From Hyaloperonospora brassicae (taxonomy: Eukaryota > Oomycota > Peronosporomycetes > Peronosporales > Peronosporaceae), in NCBI GenBank assembly GCA_947650285.1, contig CANTFL010000173.1, positions 181,202-245,201 of the forward strand: 64,000 bases of DNA. Direction: 5' to 3'. Below are positions 1-10,104 of the stretch, one piece after another. A model generated the notes under the pieces. The model did not search any database, had not been told where the DNA came from, and saw nothing but the letters and a program-made list of their open reading frames with translations. Position 1 is the first letter of the stretch. Every line of letters begins with the position of its first letter. Position numbers and translations under genes: made by a program.

Positions 1-75
1 AACTATTCACAACCATCAGTACACACAACCAACAACAAATCCACAGCTGCCATGCTCTACCCAGCCCACGCTCAC

Positions 76-693
76 CTTTGCATTGGCCATAATCTCCAGC
101 AACGCTTCTTGGCATCCAGGTTCGTGCAGCAACGACACCAAATCTTTCTTCAGCGTCTCGTGCTCTCCACGTGCACTCCACTGCTCAATCACTTTCCCGA
201 GATCGACAAACAGATCCAACATCTGCTTCTTCTGCCGACTTGCCAGCAGCTCTGCCGTGTCCTGAGGCACCACGTCCGCTTCCGTGTACCTGCTACTACA
301 ACGCGTCGTGTCCTCCCCATTGTCCACAGCAGCGACAGCCTCCCGCGTCGTGGCCACGACAATGATCTTGCACACGGCAGCAGCCGCGCCCTTTCCAGCA
401 GCGATAGCCAGCTCCCGCATCAGACGGAACGCTTCGTCCAGCTCCACGTCGTTCGTGATGCGCACTTGTTCCTGGTCGTCGTCAATGTAGTACAGACGCA
501 CGTCACAGAGCGGCGCCGCGAGCTCGGGGAAGATCCAGCGCACGTAGTCGCGCAGGTCGCGGAAGCTCAAGTGCTCCGCGTTGACGCCGATCGACGTGCG
601 GCCGGGAAGCGACGCGAGCGTCTGGCGCACGGCCGCGACCTGCACGCGGCGCATGTCCTGTTTGGCTGTCCACGAGATCTTGAGCGTCGTCAT
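76..693 (-). CDS. PB1-domain protein, first exon (partial gene)
   Basis: First exon of a gene that continues past the left edge. I chose the Met at 693 (MTTLKISW...), because the in-frame Met at 711 only adds a short translation of an AG-repeat leader. Residues 3 to about 110 look like a PB1 domain: an N-terminal strand with a basic residue (LKISW), and an acidic OPCA-like motif (YYIDDDQEQVRITNDVELDE) with the spaced Asp/Glu residues used to dock onto a basic partner. A linker and helical stretch follow (about 150-206). At 71-80 the minus strand reads CAAAG|GTGAG, a canonical splice donor in phase 0. Past it the frame adds only 19 low-information residues, so I infer splicing. PB1 domains mediate dimerisation in scaffold proteins and kinases, including NBR1/p62-like autophagy receptors. 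Which family this is depends on the missing 3' part. Confidence 0.72.
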
Positions 694-733
694 GAGAGAG
701 AGAGAGACCACTTGATCAGCTGACTTGTTCTTT

Positions 734-787
734 GTCTTCTTCTTCTTCTTCGGCTCTTCTTCTTCTTCTTCTTCTTCTTCTTCTTCT
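734..787. repeat. (TTC)n microsatellite
   Basis: TTC/CTT trinucleotide run with one short interruption (cggct near 752), followed by a few TG repeats. It lies just upstream of the PB1 gene, so on that gene's strand it is a GAA-rich leader or promoter tract. The run between 694 and 712 is a separate short AG repeat. Confidence 0.9.
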
Positions 788-1299
788 GTGTGTGTCGTTT
801 CTGGATAGAGAACAAATGTGCTGTTGTGGAGGGAAGGACGGCCGGGGTCGCACGAAGAGCATGCGATAGGCTGTACGCAAGGCTTTCCACATTCTCGGAA
901 ACGTCGGGCTGGAAAAGCAAAAAAGACAGACTCGAGTCGCGTGGCACCGTTTCAAACGGTCGCATGCTGCATTCGTATGCTGCATGGCTCGATCGTTAAC
1001 CTGCTTTTTCGGTTTAGACGATGTGGGTGCGAGGTTTTTTCGATCTGCAGTGTTCGTGCTGGACAACATCGTCAAGGTTTCGTGTGGTCAAGTGGCATGT
1101 TAGCATAGTGCTCTAAGCAGAACCATACGGGCGAATGTCCGTGACAGCCATGTCGACGTTGGCACATGAGTCGAGCGCGCCAAGGCTTGTTGTAATGACG
1201 ATCGTAGGTTGGGATGCAGATTCGTTTAGTGATACAGCATTGACCAGATGACTGACGTTAATTGTTTGTTCCGAATAACTGACTGACCAGCTCTACACT
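788..1299. other. Intergenic region upstream of the PB1 gene
   Basis: No supported gene. Several overlapping ORFs on both strands are short and low-complexity. It presumably holds the promoter of the minus-strand PB1 gene. I did not find a convincing Inr-like element. Confidence 0.5.
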
Positions 1300-1626
1300 T
1301 CTTTGCAACGAGCCGACACGACTAATCACAGACCACAATTATGTGCCGTGCTTCACAGACGTTGCTTTGCGTATCGTACATCCGTCTTACACAGCAGTCC
1401 AAGTACATTATACGCTTTGAGAGTCCCACCCAATGTAGTTGCGCGCTCGATTGATGCCCATTGCTTCACACATGCATTGTATTCGTTCGATCCTTGTGAT
1501 TTCGTGAGAATGTCCGCGAGTTGGTACTTCATCTCTTTGTAGATTACACATGATCACACCTATGCCGTTATCTCACAAATTGACAGCGAGAAGACCCACA
1601 TGCTTAGTCGTCGCGTGGTTCCCCGG
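1300..1626 (-). pseudogene. Ty1/Copia polyprotein C-terminal remnant
   Basis: Read on the minus strand, 1626 to 1300 gives the end of a Copia RNase H region: a block resembling the conserved RTKHI motif (TTKHVGLLAVN) and then KYQLADILTK, which matches the (V/M)ADIxTK motif near the end of Copia polyproteins. Stops and frame changes interrupt it. It is the downstream part of the fragment at 2110-2578, separated from it by a solo LTR, and the order and strand agree. Confidence 0.7.
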
Positions 1627-2109
1627 TGTAACGGGGTTACACGTCGGCTGGTAGTCGACGATTGGTGTGGTGCACACAAGAGAGGGGGTACCCTATAAAG
1701 TAATATTAGAACACAGTGAGTGTATCAATTGTTGAAGACTGATGTCTGTCATCAATTGATTGCGAGATCTTTTGAGAGGTTATTTAGGACATAAGTGAGT
1801 AGGTTATTTACTTTGTTCTAAGGTGTTCTTTTAGGTTAATTAAAGAAATATGAATTCAGTTCCCCTTTTGATCAACATAAGACACGTGCCTTGCGAGGCG
1901 TCTTGATCGGAAGAGCTAGCAACGCCTGTAAAGGTAGCTACTCTTGAGCACTCTGTGCTGTAATTCTCTTGAATCGTTTGGTCCCCCTGGAACAGGGACC
2001 GTAAGCTCTCTGAGCTTGTTGACTCTCTGAGTCGGGTTCGTAGAACCAAAGTTGCTCGTAAGAGCGTTAAGTCTTCCTCTGACTTAAGGAGCTGTGTAGC
2101 TCCGCTACA
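1627..2109 (-). mobile_element. Solo LTR, Gypsy family B
   Basis: The reverse complement of this 483-bp stretch matches the LTRs of element B (15700-16176 and 22765-23241) along its full length. It runs from TGTAACGGGGTTACAC at the left end to TCCGCTACA at the right. No internal element sequence is attached, so it is a solo LTR left by LTR-LTR recombination. It sits inside the Copia remnant. I see no matching 5-bp target duplication (CCCGG left, CTCTG right). Confidence 0.85.
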
Positions 2110-2578
2110 CTCTGTGTTCGTGGCAAGCTCGATATCTCCTTATTTATCTTTCCAAGTAATCGTTTAATTTATCTGTTTAAACCAGATCAGACATCGTTGG
2201 TCTTACCACAGTAAGTTCTGTGCACATGCTTATAACCATGTGCTCAGCGTACCCAGCTTGTGAGGTACGCAGAGCCATTCTACGTTGGTGCCTTGACCTA
2301 CATGTAATCAGTTCGCCATCAATAAGTAACAATGCTCGACTCGCAGACCTGCAGTCGTCCAAGTTGTCTCCCCAATTCTTATCGCTGTAAACGAATGACC
2401 GCTTTGGGGTGCTATTGATGATGTCGTATATTCCGAATGTTGACATCGATTATAAGTATCGCAAACGGTTTATTGCTGCCTACCAGTGCTGTGATTCAAA
2501 ATTCAATGTAAAAGGCCTAAGCTAACGAACGGCAAGTGATCCTCCGACTGTGTGCGTGTTGCGGCATACAGCAATTAC
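2110..2578 (-). pseudogene. Ty1/Copia RNase H remnant
   Basis: The minus strand encodes a decayed Copia RNase H: HWQAAINRLRYL near 2480-2560 (compare the HWxAAKRxLRYL motif), then YSDKNWGDNLDDCRSAS (compare YSDADWA...DRKSTSG) and a later block ending AGYAEHMVISMCTEL (compare STAEAEYMAL). The longest open piece is 2177-2446. Frame breaks make it non-functional. Its left end is cut by the solo LTR at 2109 and its right end by the A1 LTR at 2579. Confidence 0.78.
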
Positions 2579-2971
2579 TGTAACGGGGCAGCCCGTTACA
2601 TGGAAGTGTCACTTTATAAGAAAGTGACTACAAAGAATATTAAGTGAATATTCTTTGAACAATATCACCGATAATGGTGATGTTGGTGAAGCGACCAAAG
2701 GGTCTGCTCATTGGTTGATATCGTGATGATATCAACCCACCAACCGCCGCAGGACGCGCGCAATGAGTGGTGACGAGACGTCACTATACAATCAGTTATA
2801 TTAGCATAATTAAGTCAGGTTCAACAGAGAGACAGTAGCAAAAAGACTTAATTATATTAATACAACAGTTTTACTTTTCCCTTGTCTACGCTTCCTCGTT
2901 TGCCTCGTGTACGTCTGTCGGGGCACCCGAAACCCTTGCGTTAAGTTCACGCAAGGGTGTGCCCCGTTACA
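2579..2971 (+). repeat. 5' LTR of Gypsy element A1
   Basis: 393-bp LTR with inverted ends TGTAACGGGG...CCCCGTTACA. Its sequence resembles the A3 LTR (62705-63096), not its own 3' LTR at 9714-10104. For example, its 5' part reads CAGCCCGTTACATGG where the 3' LTR has AACCCCGTCACATGG, and many other positions differ. Two LTRs of one insertion should start identical, so A1 looks recombinant. Confidence 0.9.
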
Positions 2972-2973
2972 CC

Positions 2974-2983
2974 TGGTAGCACT
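2974..2983 (+). other. Primer-binding site of A1
   Basis: TGGTAGCACT starts two bases after the 5' LTR. The same ten bases occur two bases after the 5' LTR of A2 and of the unrelated element B. TGG complements the CCA end of a tRNA, so the primer tRNA should end in AGTGCTACCA. Confidence 0.7.
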
Positions 2984-3021
2984 TTGTAGTCCTACCAGCG
3001 ACCACCTCCACATCATCCACC

Positions 3022-4557
3022 ATGAACATGATGGATGATGAGGAGACCTTTCACGCCACGCGTGAAGGGTTTACCCATTTGAGTGATAAAAAATGGAGTG
3101 CGGTAGAACGAATGAGTTCTACCGTAGGCGAGGTCGCTATTAGCGCCATGTTGGAGTCTCTAGAAAGATACCAACAACATACCGCTATAGCCAAGTTCAT
3201 CCAAAGTGAACTTGTCGCCGAAAGGGAGAAATTAGCCTTGCTTCACCAGCAAGGCTCTCAACAGGCCGAGCAGTTGAGAGAACTCGGTTCTCAACAGACA
3301 GAGCTGTTGAGATAGCAGCAATTCCATGCTGCTGTGGGCGGGACGGCACATGCGCGTCGTCCCGAGGTCATGAAGGTTGACATCTCCAAGTACAGTGGAG
3401 TCCCGGAGGAATCCCTGTTACTATGGTTTGTCGAACTCGACAGAGCCTAAAGGGCTCGTCGCGTCGCAGATGAGCAAACGAAGCTCACATTTGCTCAAAT
3501 CCCTTTGGCAGAGCGTGCCAAAACTTGGTCCCTGGGGCTCGAGAGTAGCGACCAAAATGTGTTTAGGTCGCTAGATGACTTCAAGTTCCGGCTCAGACAA
3601 ACGTTTGAGCCGCCACGAGCTGAGTTCAGGGCTCGTTCTGAGATCCTGAAACTCAAGCAGGGTAAGCGTGATGTGCACGCTTACGCTCAACATATACGAC
3701 TCCTAGCGAGTAGTGTAACTGCTAACCCAGTTCATGAACACACGTTGATTACGGTGTTCATGCAAGGGCTCGCAGAAGGGACCGTCAGGAGCCACCTGTT
3801 CCGCCTTGAGCTGAATATGCTGGAAGAAGCGATATCACCCGCGGAACAGGAAGACTTTAGCATGAGACAGGCTCATGTTAACTCAAACTCTTATCGTCCA
3901 CCAAGACGACAAGAGATCGGAGGTCCAGAACCAATAGACGTCTGCTATGTTGAGAGCGAGAGACCTCGCTCTTCAAACAACAAGCGATTTCAGAAGTGCA
4001 ATCGCTCTCAGAATCTAGTGCACTACGCATACGAGTGTAGTGCTCCACGCCCAGTACCAAACAGTACCACAACAGCGAGACGGACCATCAAAAAATGGTC
4101 GGGGTCAGTAGGGGAGGAGCGCCCTACTGATCCAGCAACCTCAAGAGAATTTTCAAATCTCTTAACGAAAGTTGCTCCAGATACACAATCATTGCGTGTC
4201 TCTTCACCTGGTGACGACGTTTCGCTCATCACCTTGAAGTTGGAAGCTACAAATGATTTGTCGCTTCGTGTCCTAGTAGACTGTGGGGCGTCGAACAACT
4301 TTGTTCGTCGCCAGTCACTAGAGGGTCGCAGGCTCAAGTTCGTTGAGCGCGACATTCCCCTCACGAGGATGACGGTGCGCCTTGCAACAGGCGCATCGAT
4401 TACCGTTGAGAAACGTGTAGTAAGAATCCACTACACGTTAGAGGGCCAACAGTACGACGATGACTTCATCGTACTGGATCTGGATGACAAATTTGATGTC
4501 ATCCTGGGATTACCTTGGCTCAGAAAGTACGAGCCAAGGGTGAGCTGGCAGCATTGA
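3022..4557 (+). pseudogene. Gypsy A1 gag-protease, broken
   Basis: Gag starts at the ATG at 3022 (MNMMDDEETF), with a Gln-rich coiled region around residues 65-97. It is interrupted by TAG at 3313-3315, where copy A2 has CAG, and by TAA at 3448-3450, which A2 shares. Downstream, 3505-4557 stays open: a capsid-like region (DFKFRLRQTFEPP, AYAQHIRLLA, MQGLAEGTVRSHLF), then a zinc knuckle whose second Cys is Ser (CNRSQNLVHYAYEC). An aspartic protease follows with active site VDCGASNNF near 4278-4300 and the later DVILGLPWL motif. Protease and gag are in one frame. The element cannot make full-length Gag without suppression of both stops. Confidence 0.85.
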
Positions 4558-4560
4558 TCC

Positions 4561-6200
4561 GTGAAGATGCCTGCCACTAGTTCATCATATGGCCATCTGA
4601 TGAACATCTTGGAGCGTCCAAAAGCGTGTGGATGTTCTGCGAGTGAGTGCGATGGCCTCAATTGCGGTTCGGTCGTCATCACGACTGCGCAAGATCACAG
4701 TGTAGTTGATCACTACACTGTAAAGCAAGCTCCCGGCGGCTGTACAGAAGTACAGGCTGCGCCGAAGGTCCACCATTTGAATAAGTCGAGTGGACCGGGA
4801 CATGGATGCATGCCTAGCGGGCAGCATCTTAGAAGTAAGAAACCTGTTGCCTCCAAAGGGCATCATGGAAATCCTAGGTCGACTATGGAGTCGACCGTAG
4901 GGGATCGGTCCCTGCCTATGGTTGCACAGCCACAGTCAGAAAACGTCGAGGGAATAAGTCCCCACGTACTTGAGGAAGGAATTCCTCAAGAGTCACTTGC
5001 TGAAGGATCAGGCCCTCAGCAACCTGTGGAAAGAAGTTCCCAGGAAGTAACCGAGACGTTGAACGTCTTGGTAAATGATGGATCAAGCGTAGGCGCTTAT
5101 ACGCTTGATCTGATTGTGCCTCCGAAGTTAACTTCGGAGATAACTCAATTGCCAACGCTAGAACCGAAACGGTTCTTGCGTGATCTGCGTAGTGGCAAAG
5201 TCAAGCAGATCTGTGTACTCGTCGTGGAGGACGAGTACGTTACCGATATTAGATCGACAACGGTGTTTACTAGTACCGAGAGGGTTTTCAGCAGTTCATC
5301 GATGGACGAAAGTGTCATCGATGAGAAGACTCGGATTGAGAGATATAAATCTCAGTCCTGGAAGTCGCTTCAGGCTAATCCTTTGTATAAGGATTTGATC
5401 GAATTCAAGGATGTGTTCCCTGAATCCCTTGCGAGTTGCCTAAGGACAAAGGCACTCGACACGAGATCGAGCTCAGACCGGGCTCGATTTATTTTGTTAT
5501 GAAGGAGTGGCCACTGCCTCGTGAACAAGTGGTAGCGATCGACAAGTTCTTTGCCGATCGCTTAGCAGCGGGTCATGTGAGGGAATCAACATCCCCTCAC
5601 AGCTCTCCGACCTTCTGTGTGCGAAAGGCCACAGGAAAGTGGCGGATAGTGCACGCACTCAACACATTGAATGCTGCAACGGTACCGGCTCAGGCGCCGA
5701 TACCGAGGAAGGACGTAATCATAGATGGTATGTCAAAGAGTACCATCTTTTCGTCCGTGGATCTGATGGATGGGTTCTATCAGATCCGCATGCGTGAACG
5801 GGATGTTCCGTACACTGCAGTGAGCACCCCCAGCGGTATGCTGTGGGAGTGGCTAGTGATGCCACAGGGGCTGAGCAATTCCCCTGCTACTTTTAACAGA
5901 GGTGTTACAAATCTGTTGAGACCGGTGCGAGACTTCGCACCGATTTACTTCGACGATGTGTTCGTCCATATCCGGGCTATGGACGAAAAGACGGACGTTG
6001 AAGTTCACAGAGCTCACGTTCATCAAGTCCTTCAACTTATGCGCAAGCATAAGTTGTATGCCAACCTCAAGAAGTGTATGTTTTCGGCTAGCGAAATACC
6101 ACTTATTGGGTGTATCGTGGGTAAACACGTTTACGCCCTGATCCCGAAAAGATCAAGGCGATCACCGACTGGCCAGTGCCAGTCGATGTCAAGGGACTAA
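4561..6200 (+). pseudogene. Gypsy A1 linker and reverse transcriptase, frameshifted
   Basis: After the protease stop near 4555 comes a Ser/Gln-rich linker (4561 to about 5430), then reverse transcriptase. RT motifs include WRIVHALNTLNAAT, SVDLMDGFYQIRM, LVMPQGLSNSPATFNR and the catalytic YFDDVFVH at 5946-5969. Against A2 this copy lacks four bases near 5430, so the linker ORF (to 5502) and the RT ORF (from 5436) are in different frames. A second frame change near 6128, shared with A2, separates RT from RNase H. The YFDD box is the usual active site with Phe at its variable position. Confidence 0.88.
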
Positions 6201-6841
6201 GGAAGCTCCTAGTTCAAGCGGCGTACTTGCACAAGTACTCTCGCAACTACGTCGAGATGACTGTTCATCGTTCTTGCTTGCTCAAGAAAAATGTCAAGTG
6301 GTCATGGAACGCTGATTGCCAGCGTTCCTTTGAGGGTATCAAGCAAAGCTTGATGCAATCGCCGATCTTGGCGATTGCAGATCAGGACAGACCATTTCAT
6401 GTGGTCTGTAACGCCAGCTATTTTTCAATCGGCTGCGCGTTAATGCAGTTTGTTGCAGATGGCGAGAAGCGCGTCATCTGTTATCAGTCGCGTCAGCTGC
6501 AAGCAGCTGAGAGTAATTACCCAGTGCATGACAGGGAATCCCTTGCCATGAAGTACGCACTGGCTAAGTTCCGCGTCTATCACTTGGGAGATAGACCGTT
6601 TGTTGTCTATACGGACCATGCGTCATTACGCACGGCCGTAAACAGCCCACACCACTCGCAAAGAATGGCGAGGTGGCTGTCTTTCTTCGCGGAGTATAAC
6701 TTCTCCGTGGAGTATAAACCAGGACGACTCAATGCCGTCGCTGATGCGCTTTCGCGCCAGCCCAATTTTGAGCCGGAAGCACAAATCAACAGTGAGGATA
6801 AGCCCACTGTTGCGACACTGTCAGTCAGTGTCCCGTCGTAA
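6176..6841 (+). pseudogene. Gypsy A1 RNase H domain
   Basis: The 221-residue ORF covers the RT connection and RNase H: KNVKWSWNADCQRSFEGIK, DRPFHVVCNASYF (first catalytic Asp position replaced by Asn), ESNYPVHDRESLAMKYAL with the conserved Glu, FVVYTDHASLR with the second Asp, and NAVADALSRQP. It ends at TAA at 6839-6841, after which the same frame continues into the spacer before integrase. A2 has the same stop, so the break predates the copies. Confidence 0.85.
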
Positions 6842-8997
6842 AGCTTACTTGACGATGTACGAAAAGCATACGCGGAAGATAAGGATCTTCTGCGATTGAT
6901 GGATCATCTGTTGAATTCATCCAGTAAATCATTGAAAGACTTACCGGGTTTGTACCGATCCTCCTCGGATCGGTACACAACGCGTAACGGACTGTTATGT
7001 AACAGTTGTTGACGTCGACACGCCTCGTGTCGTCGTACCCGCTCATCATGATTTGCGTTTATGCATCATGTATGAGTGTCACGATGCCTCAACAGGTGGC
7101 TATCGTGGTAGAGAAAAAACTTACCTCACGGTAAGTCGTGACTTTTACTGGCCACGCCAGTATCAGTTTGTCCGCAAGTACATACGTGCTTGCGAGGTTT
7201 GTCAACGGGTGAAGCCTCGTCCTTCCTCCCGTGCACCATTGCAACCTCTACCGGTCCCGTCGGAGTGCTGGCAGTCCGTTCCAATGGACTTCGTCTTCGA
7301 TTTTCCCGAAGACGCTCACAAGAATAATGGTATTCTTGTGTTTGTCGACCGATTCAGCAAGATGGTCCATCTTTCTGCCGTACCCGAGTCCATCCCACAC
7401 TTGGCTGTGCTCGTGTCTTTCTTGACACGATCTCCCAACTCCACGGCTTGCCCCGTGAACTCGTATCCGACCGTGACCCTCGGTTCACGGCGGAATTTTG
7501 GCAATCCGTGTTCCGTTCTCTCGGAACACGATTGACGATGTCCACTTCTGACCATCCCGAAACAGATGGTCAGACGGAACGTGCGAACCGTGTCCTCGAA
7601 GAGATCCTTCGAGGATATGTCCTCTCGTTTTCGAGTTAGAGCGAATTCCTACCCATGGTGGAATTCGCCATCAATAATTCGGTGCATGCTTCCACACAGC
7701 ACACACCGTTTCACGTGAATGTCTTACGCCATTCACGTGTGCCCGCCCTTCTAGAGTGTGATTCTTGGGTAAGGGGGGAGGGACTCGCTCGAGCAAAAAC
7801 CGTTTTGGCTCTTGCTCATCACGTGTCGACGCTAACGTCGTCACGTATGATGCCGATGTCGATCAAGTCGACATCGATGAAGAAGGTCACCTCAATAATA
7901 GCGGCGACGCTATTACTGACTCGGATGATGATGACGATGCTGGTATATTCAGCATCGTCAACGATTATGCCAGCGAGGGAGAAGACAACCTCGCTGAAGA
8001 AGAGAGCAATCTCTTAGCAGTGCGCACGAAGCGCACTGAAAGACGAAACAAAGAGTCAGCAGAGAACTTCCTGCTGACTCGAGAAGCGGTAGTCCGTTTC
8101 GTTCAGGACGCCATCGCAAATGCGGTGGTCTGTCAGAAACGGAACGCAGACAAGAATGGAAGAGCAAATGTTCTTTCATTTAAGGTCGACGACCTAATAC
8201 TGCTGTCTACGGTAAACTTACCTGGACATACAGTCACTAGTGTCGGCAGTAGTAAACTACTGCCGAAGTACATTGGGTCATTTCGAGTGTTGAATCGCAA
8301 GGGCAATGCATACACACTCGAATTGCCACGTAAGATGCGCACGCATCCTACGTTTTACGTGGGGAGGCTCAGGCCGTACTGTCAGTACGAGCCTTCTTCT
8401 TCCGATGAAGATAGACCCCACGTTCAAGAACATCCATCAAGTTCTTGCGTTCGCGCTCCAGACGATCCGTCTGGTTGCGCAGATATGATACCTCGGAACT
8501 CAACCGAGATATCTCCCCGCGAGCTGTCGCCAGCTCGCCGAATAGGGAGCGGACATCCCGCTCGATCTGAAGCTGCGCTGTGGCATAATCGGTGCGATCC
8601 TTCGCCCGATCAGCCTCGTGATTCTTGCGGTTCTTCCGCGTGGTATCAGTCAAAGCGTAGCGCCGGTCGCGCTCGTGCTTTAAGTCATCGCGCAATTCAT
8701 CGATTGCGCGATCCATCTCGTAAGGGTCGAGATGGTGAACTGAATCATCTGGAGGAGGTCTTTCCTCCTCCACCACATCATTTGGTGGATGCTCACGGTG
8801 ATCAACGCTTCCTAGTGGCACCGGTTGGCGTTCGCTTTTCGAACCTGAGGCGTGTCGCCTCAAGTTTTTTAAGCCAACCTTCTCGTCCAAAATCCTTGAC
8901 ATTTTGGACGAAGGCGTTCCACGCAGCCAAAAGCGAGGCCTTGTCACACTTTTGGTTGCCGTTGTACCATCGATGTCTAAGGAAGACATCGAGATAA
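6842..8997 (+). pseudogene. Gypsy A1 integrase, fragmented
   Basis: Integrase in several frames: zinc-binding end with CEVCQRVK near 7190-7215, core with DFVFDF and VFVDRFSKM, SDRDPRFTAEF near 7465 and TDGQTERANRVLEEIL near 7565, which together carry the D,D,E triad. ORFs 7053-7535, 7448-7639 and 7765-8997 are offset by indels. A stop follows FSS near 7637. After the core comes an Asp/Glu-rich stretch (about 7830-8030), then a C-terminal domain (VDDLILLSTVNLP, YVGRLRPYCQYE). The tail includes EEVFPPPPHHLVDAHGDQ, which resembles the start of a chromodomain, but the rest of a chromodomain is not there. The last 630 bases overlap the antisense ORF. Confidence 0.82.
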
Positions 8998-9581
8998 AAT
9001 TCTTCCTCAGCGCGAAAGTTACTCGCGCTGAGATCCAAGCCGTGAAGCTCAGTCGCATCGAATAGGGGTATTCGATGGTGTTGGCTTGTCTTGTGATACT
9101 ATCCATTGATGAGCCGTTCAGGCAAACTCCACGGCTTCAGCTCATCACGCTTCACAGTGGTACCCTTATCGGTACCACGGTTGTCAGTATGACGTTGGCT
9201 TGCACCATCGTCAAGTCGCTCGTGCGAAGGAGCACGAGCTGATCGCGGTGATGAGCAATCATACTCATCATCAGACTCATCATCACTGCCGAACAGACTG
9301 TGACGCATGTCACGAGTCCGTACGTCCGGCAGTGTCGTGGATAAATGAGGCACCGCAGGTGAACGCGATGCCTCCAAAGGCTTTTCCGAATCAGACACGT
9401 CTGACCCGCCAGAATAGATGACCTCTATGTCAGGGTCATCATGCGCACGCGGTGTGATACCGCGTGCACCTGCAGCACCTGTTGCTGCAGGCGGAGAACG
9501 AGCAGCAGACGACGAATCGTCTGCCGCAGAGGCTGGCACAGCAGCGGGCTGTGCGTGTGTTGAGTCATTCCGCATAGACAT
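8369..9581 (-). pseudogene. Antisense ORF of Gypsy A1 (acidic, coiled-coil protein)
   Basis: Minus-strand coding region at the 3' end of A1, convergent with pol. The conserved start is the ATG at 9579-9581 (MSMRNDS). An Ala/Ser and Asp/Glu-rich N-terminal part runs to SLPERLING and an in-frame TAG near 9099. The same frame continues through a compact block (SNFRAEEEFYLDVFLRHRW, FVQNVKDFGREGWLKKLEA) to TGA near 8802. A different frame then carries a strongly heptad-like, Arg/Glu-rich coiled coil (ERDVRSLFGELATARGEISR, RLERERKNLMDVLERG) ending at 8369. The matching region of A3 has no stop at the TAG position. I know no family for it. It could be a captured host gene or an element-encoded accessory protein. 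Confidence 0.6.
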
Positions 9582-9699
9582 GTTAACTATGCGAGGTAGG
9601 GTGGAAAGTGAATGGAACGGACCCAACAAGTGCTCCCTGTCCCAATGGTGCCCAACGGGTGGCCGCCATTATTTTCGATAGTCACACGATGACTATCAG

Positions 9700-9713
9700 T
9701 TAAGGGGGGGTGA
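9700..9713 (+). other. Polypurine tract of A1
   Basis: TTAAGGGGGGGTGA lies directly before the 3' LTR. Gypsy elements prime plus-strand DNA synthesis from such a purine run. A2 and A3 have the equivalent tract. Confidence 0.75.
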
Positions 9714-10104
9714 TGTAACGGGGAACCCCGTCACATGGAAATTGTCATTTGAAAGATACTGACAATAAAGAATATTAAGTTGAATATTCTTTGAACAATG
9801 TCACCAATAGTGGTGATATTGATGAGTCGACCAAAGAGTCTGTTCATTGGTTGATATCGTCAAGATATCAACCCACCAATCGCCGCAAGACGCGCGCAAT
9901 GAGTGGTGAGTAGACGTCGTCATACATTCAGTTAGATTAGTATAATTAAGCTAAGTCAAACAGAGAGACAGTGGTTAAAGACTTAATTATATTAATACAA
10001 CCGTTCTACTTTTCCCTTATCTACACTTCCTCGTTTGTCTCGTGTACGCTTGTCGGTGTACGATACCCTTGCGTTAAGTTCACGCAAGGATGTACCCCGT
10101 TACA
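9714..10104 (+). repeat. 3' LTR of Gypsy element A1
   Basis: 391 bp, TGTAACGGGGAACC to CCCCGTTACA. It closely matches the A2 3' LTR (25824-26214) in inverse orientation and differs at many positions from the A1 5' LTR. The right flank TCGTG does not match the left flank ATTAC, so there is no target duplication. Confidence 0.9.

Noticed and set aside
52..723. 223-residue plus-strand ORF opposite the PB1 gene
   Set aside because: It is the shadow of the PB1 exon: the minus-strand protein has a recognisable domain and this one has only His/Arg/Leu-rich low-information sequence.
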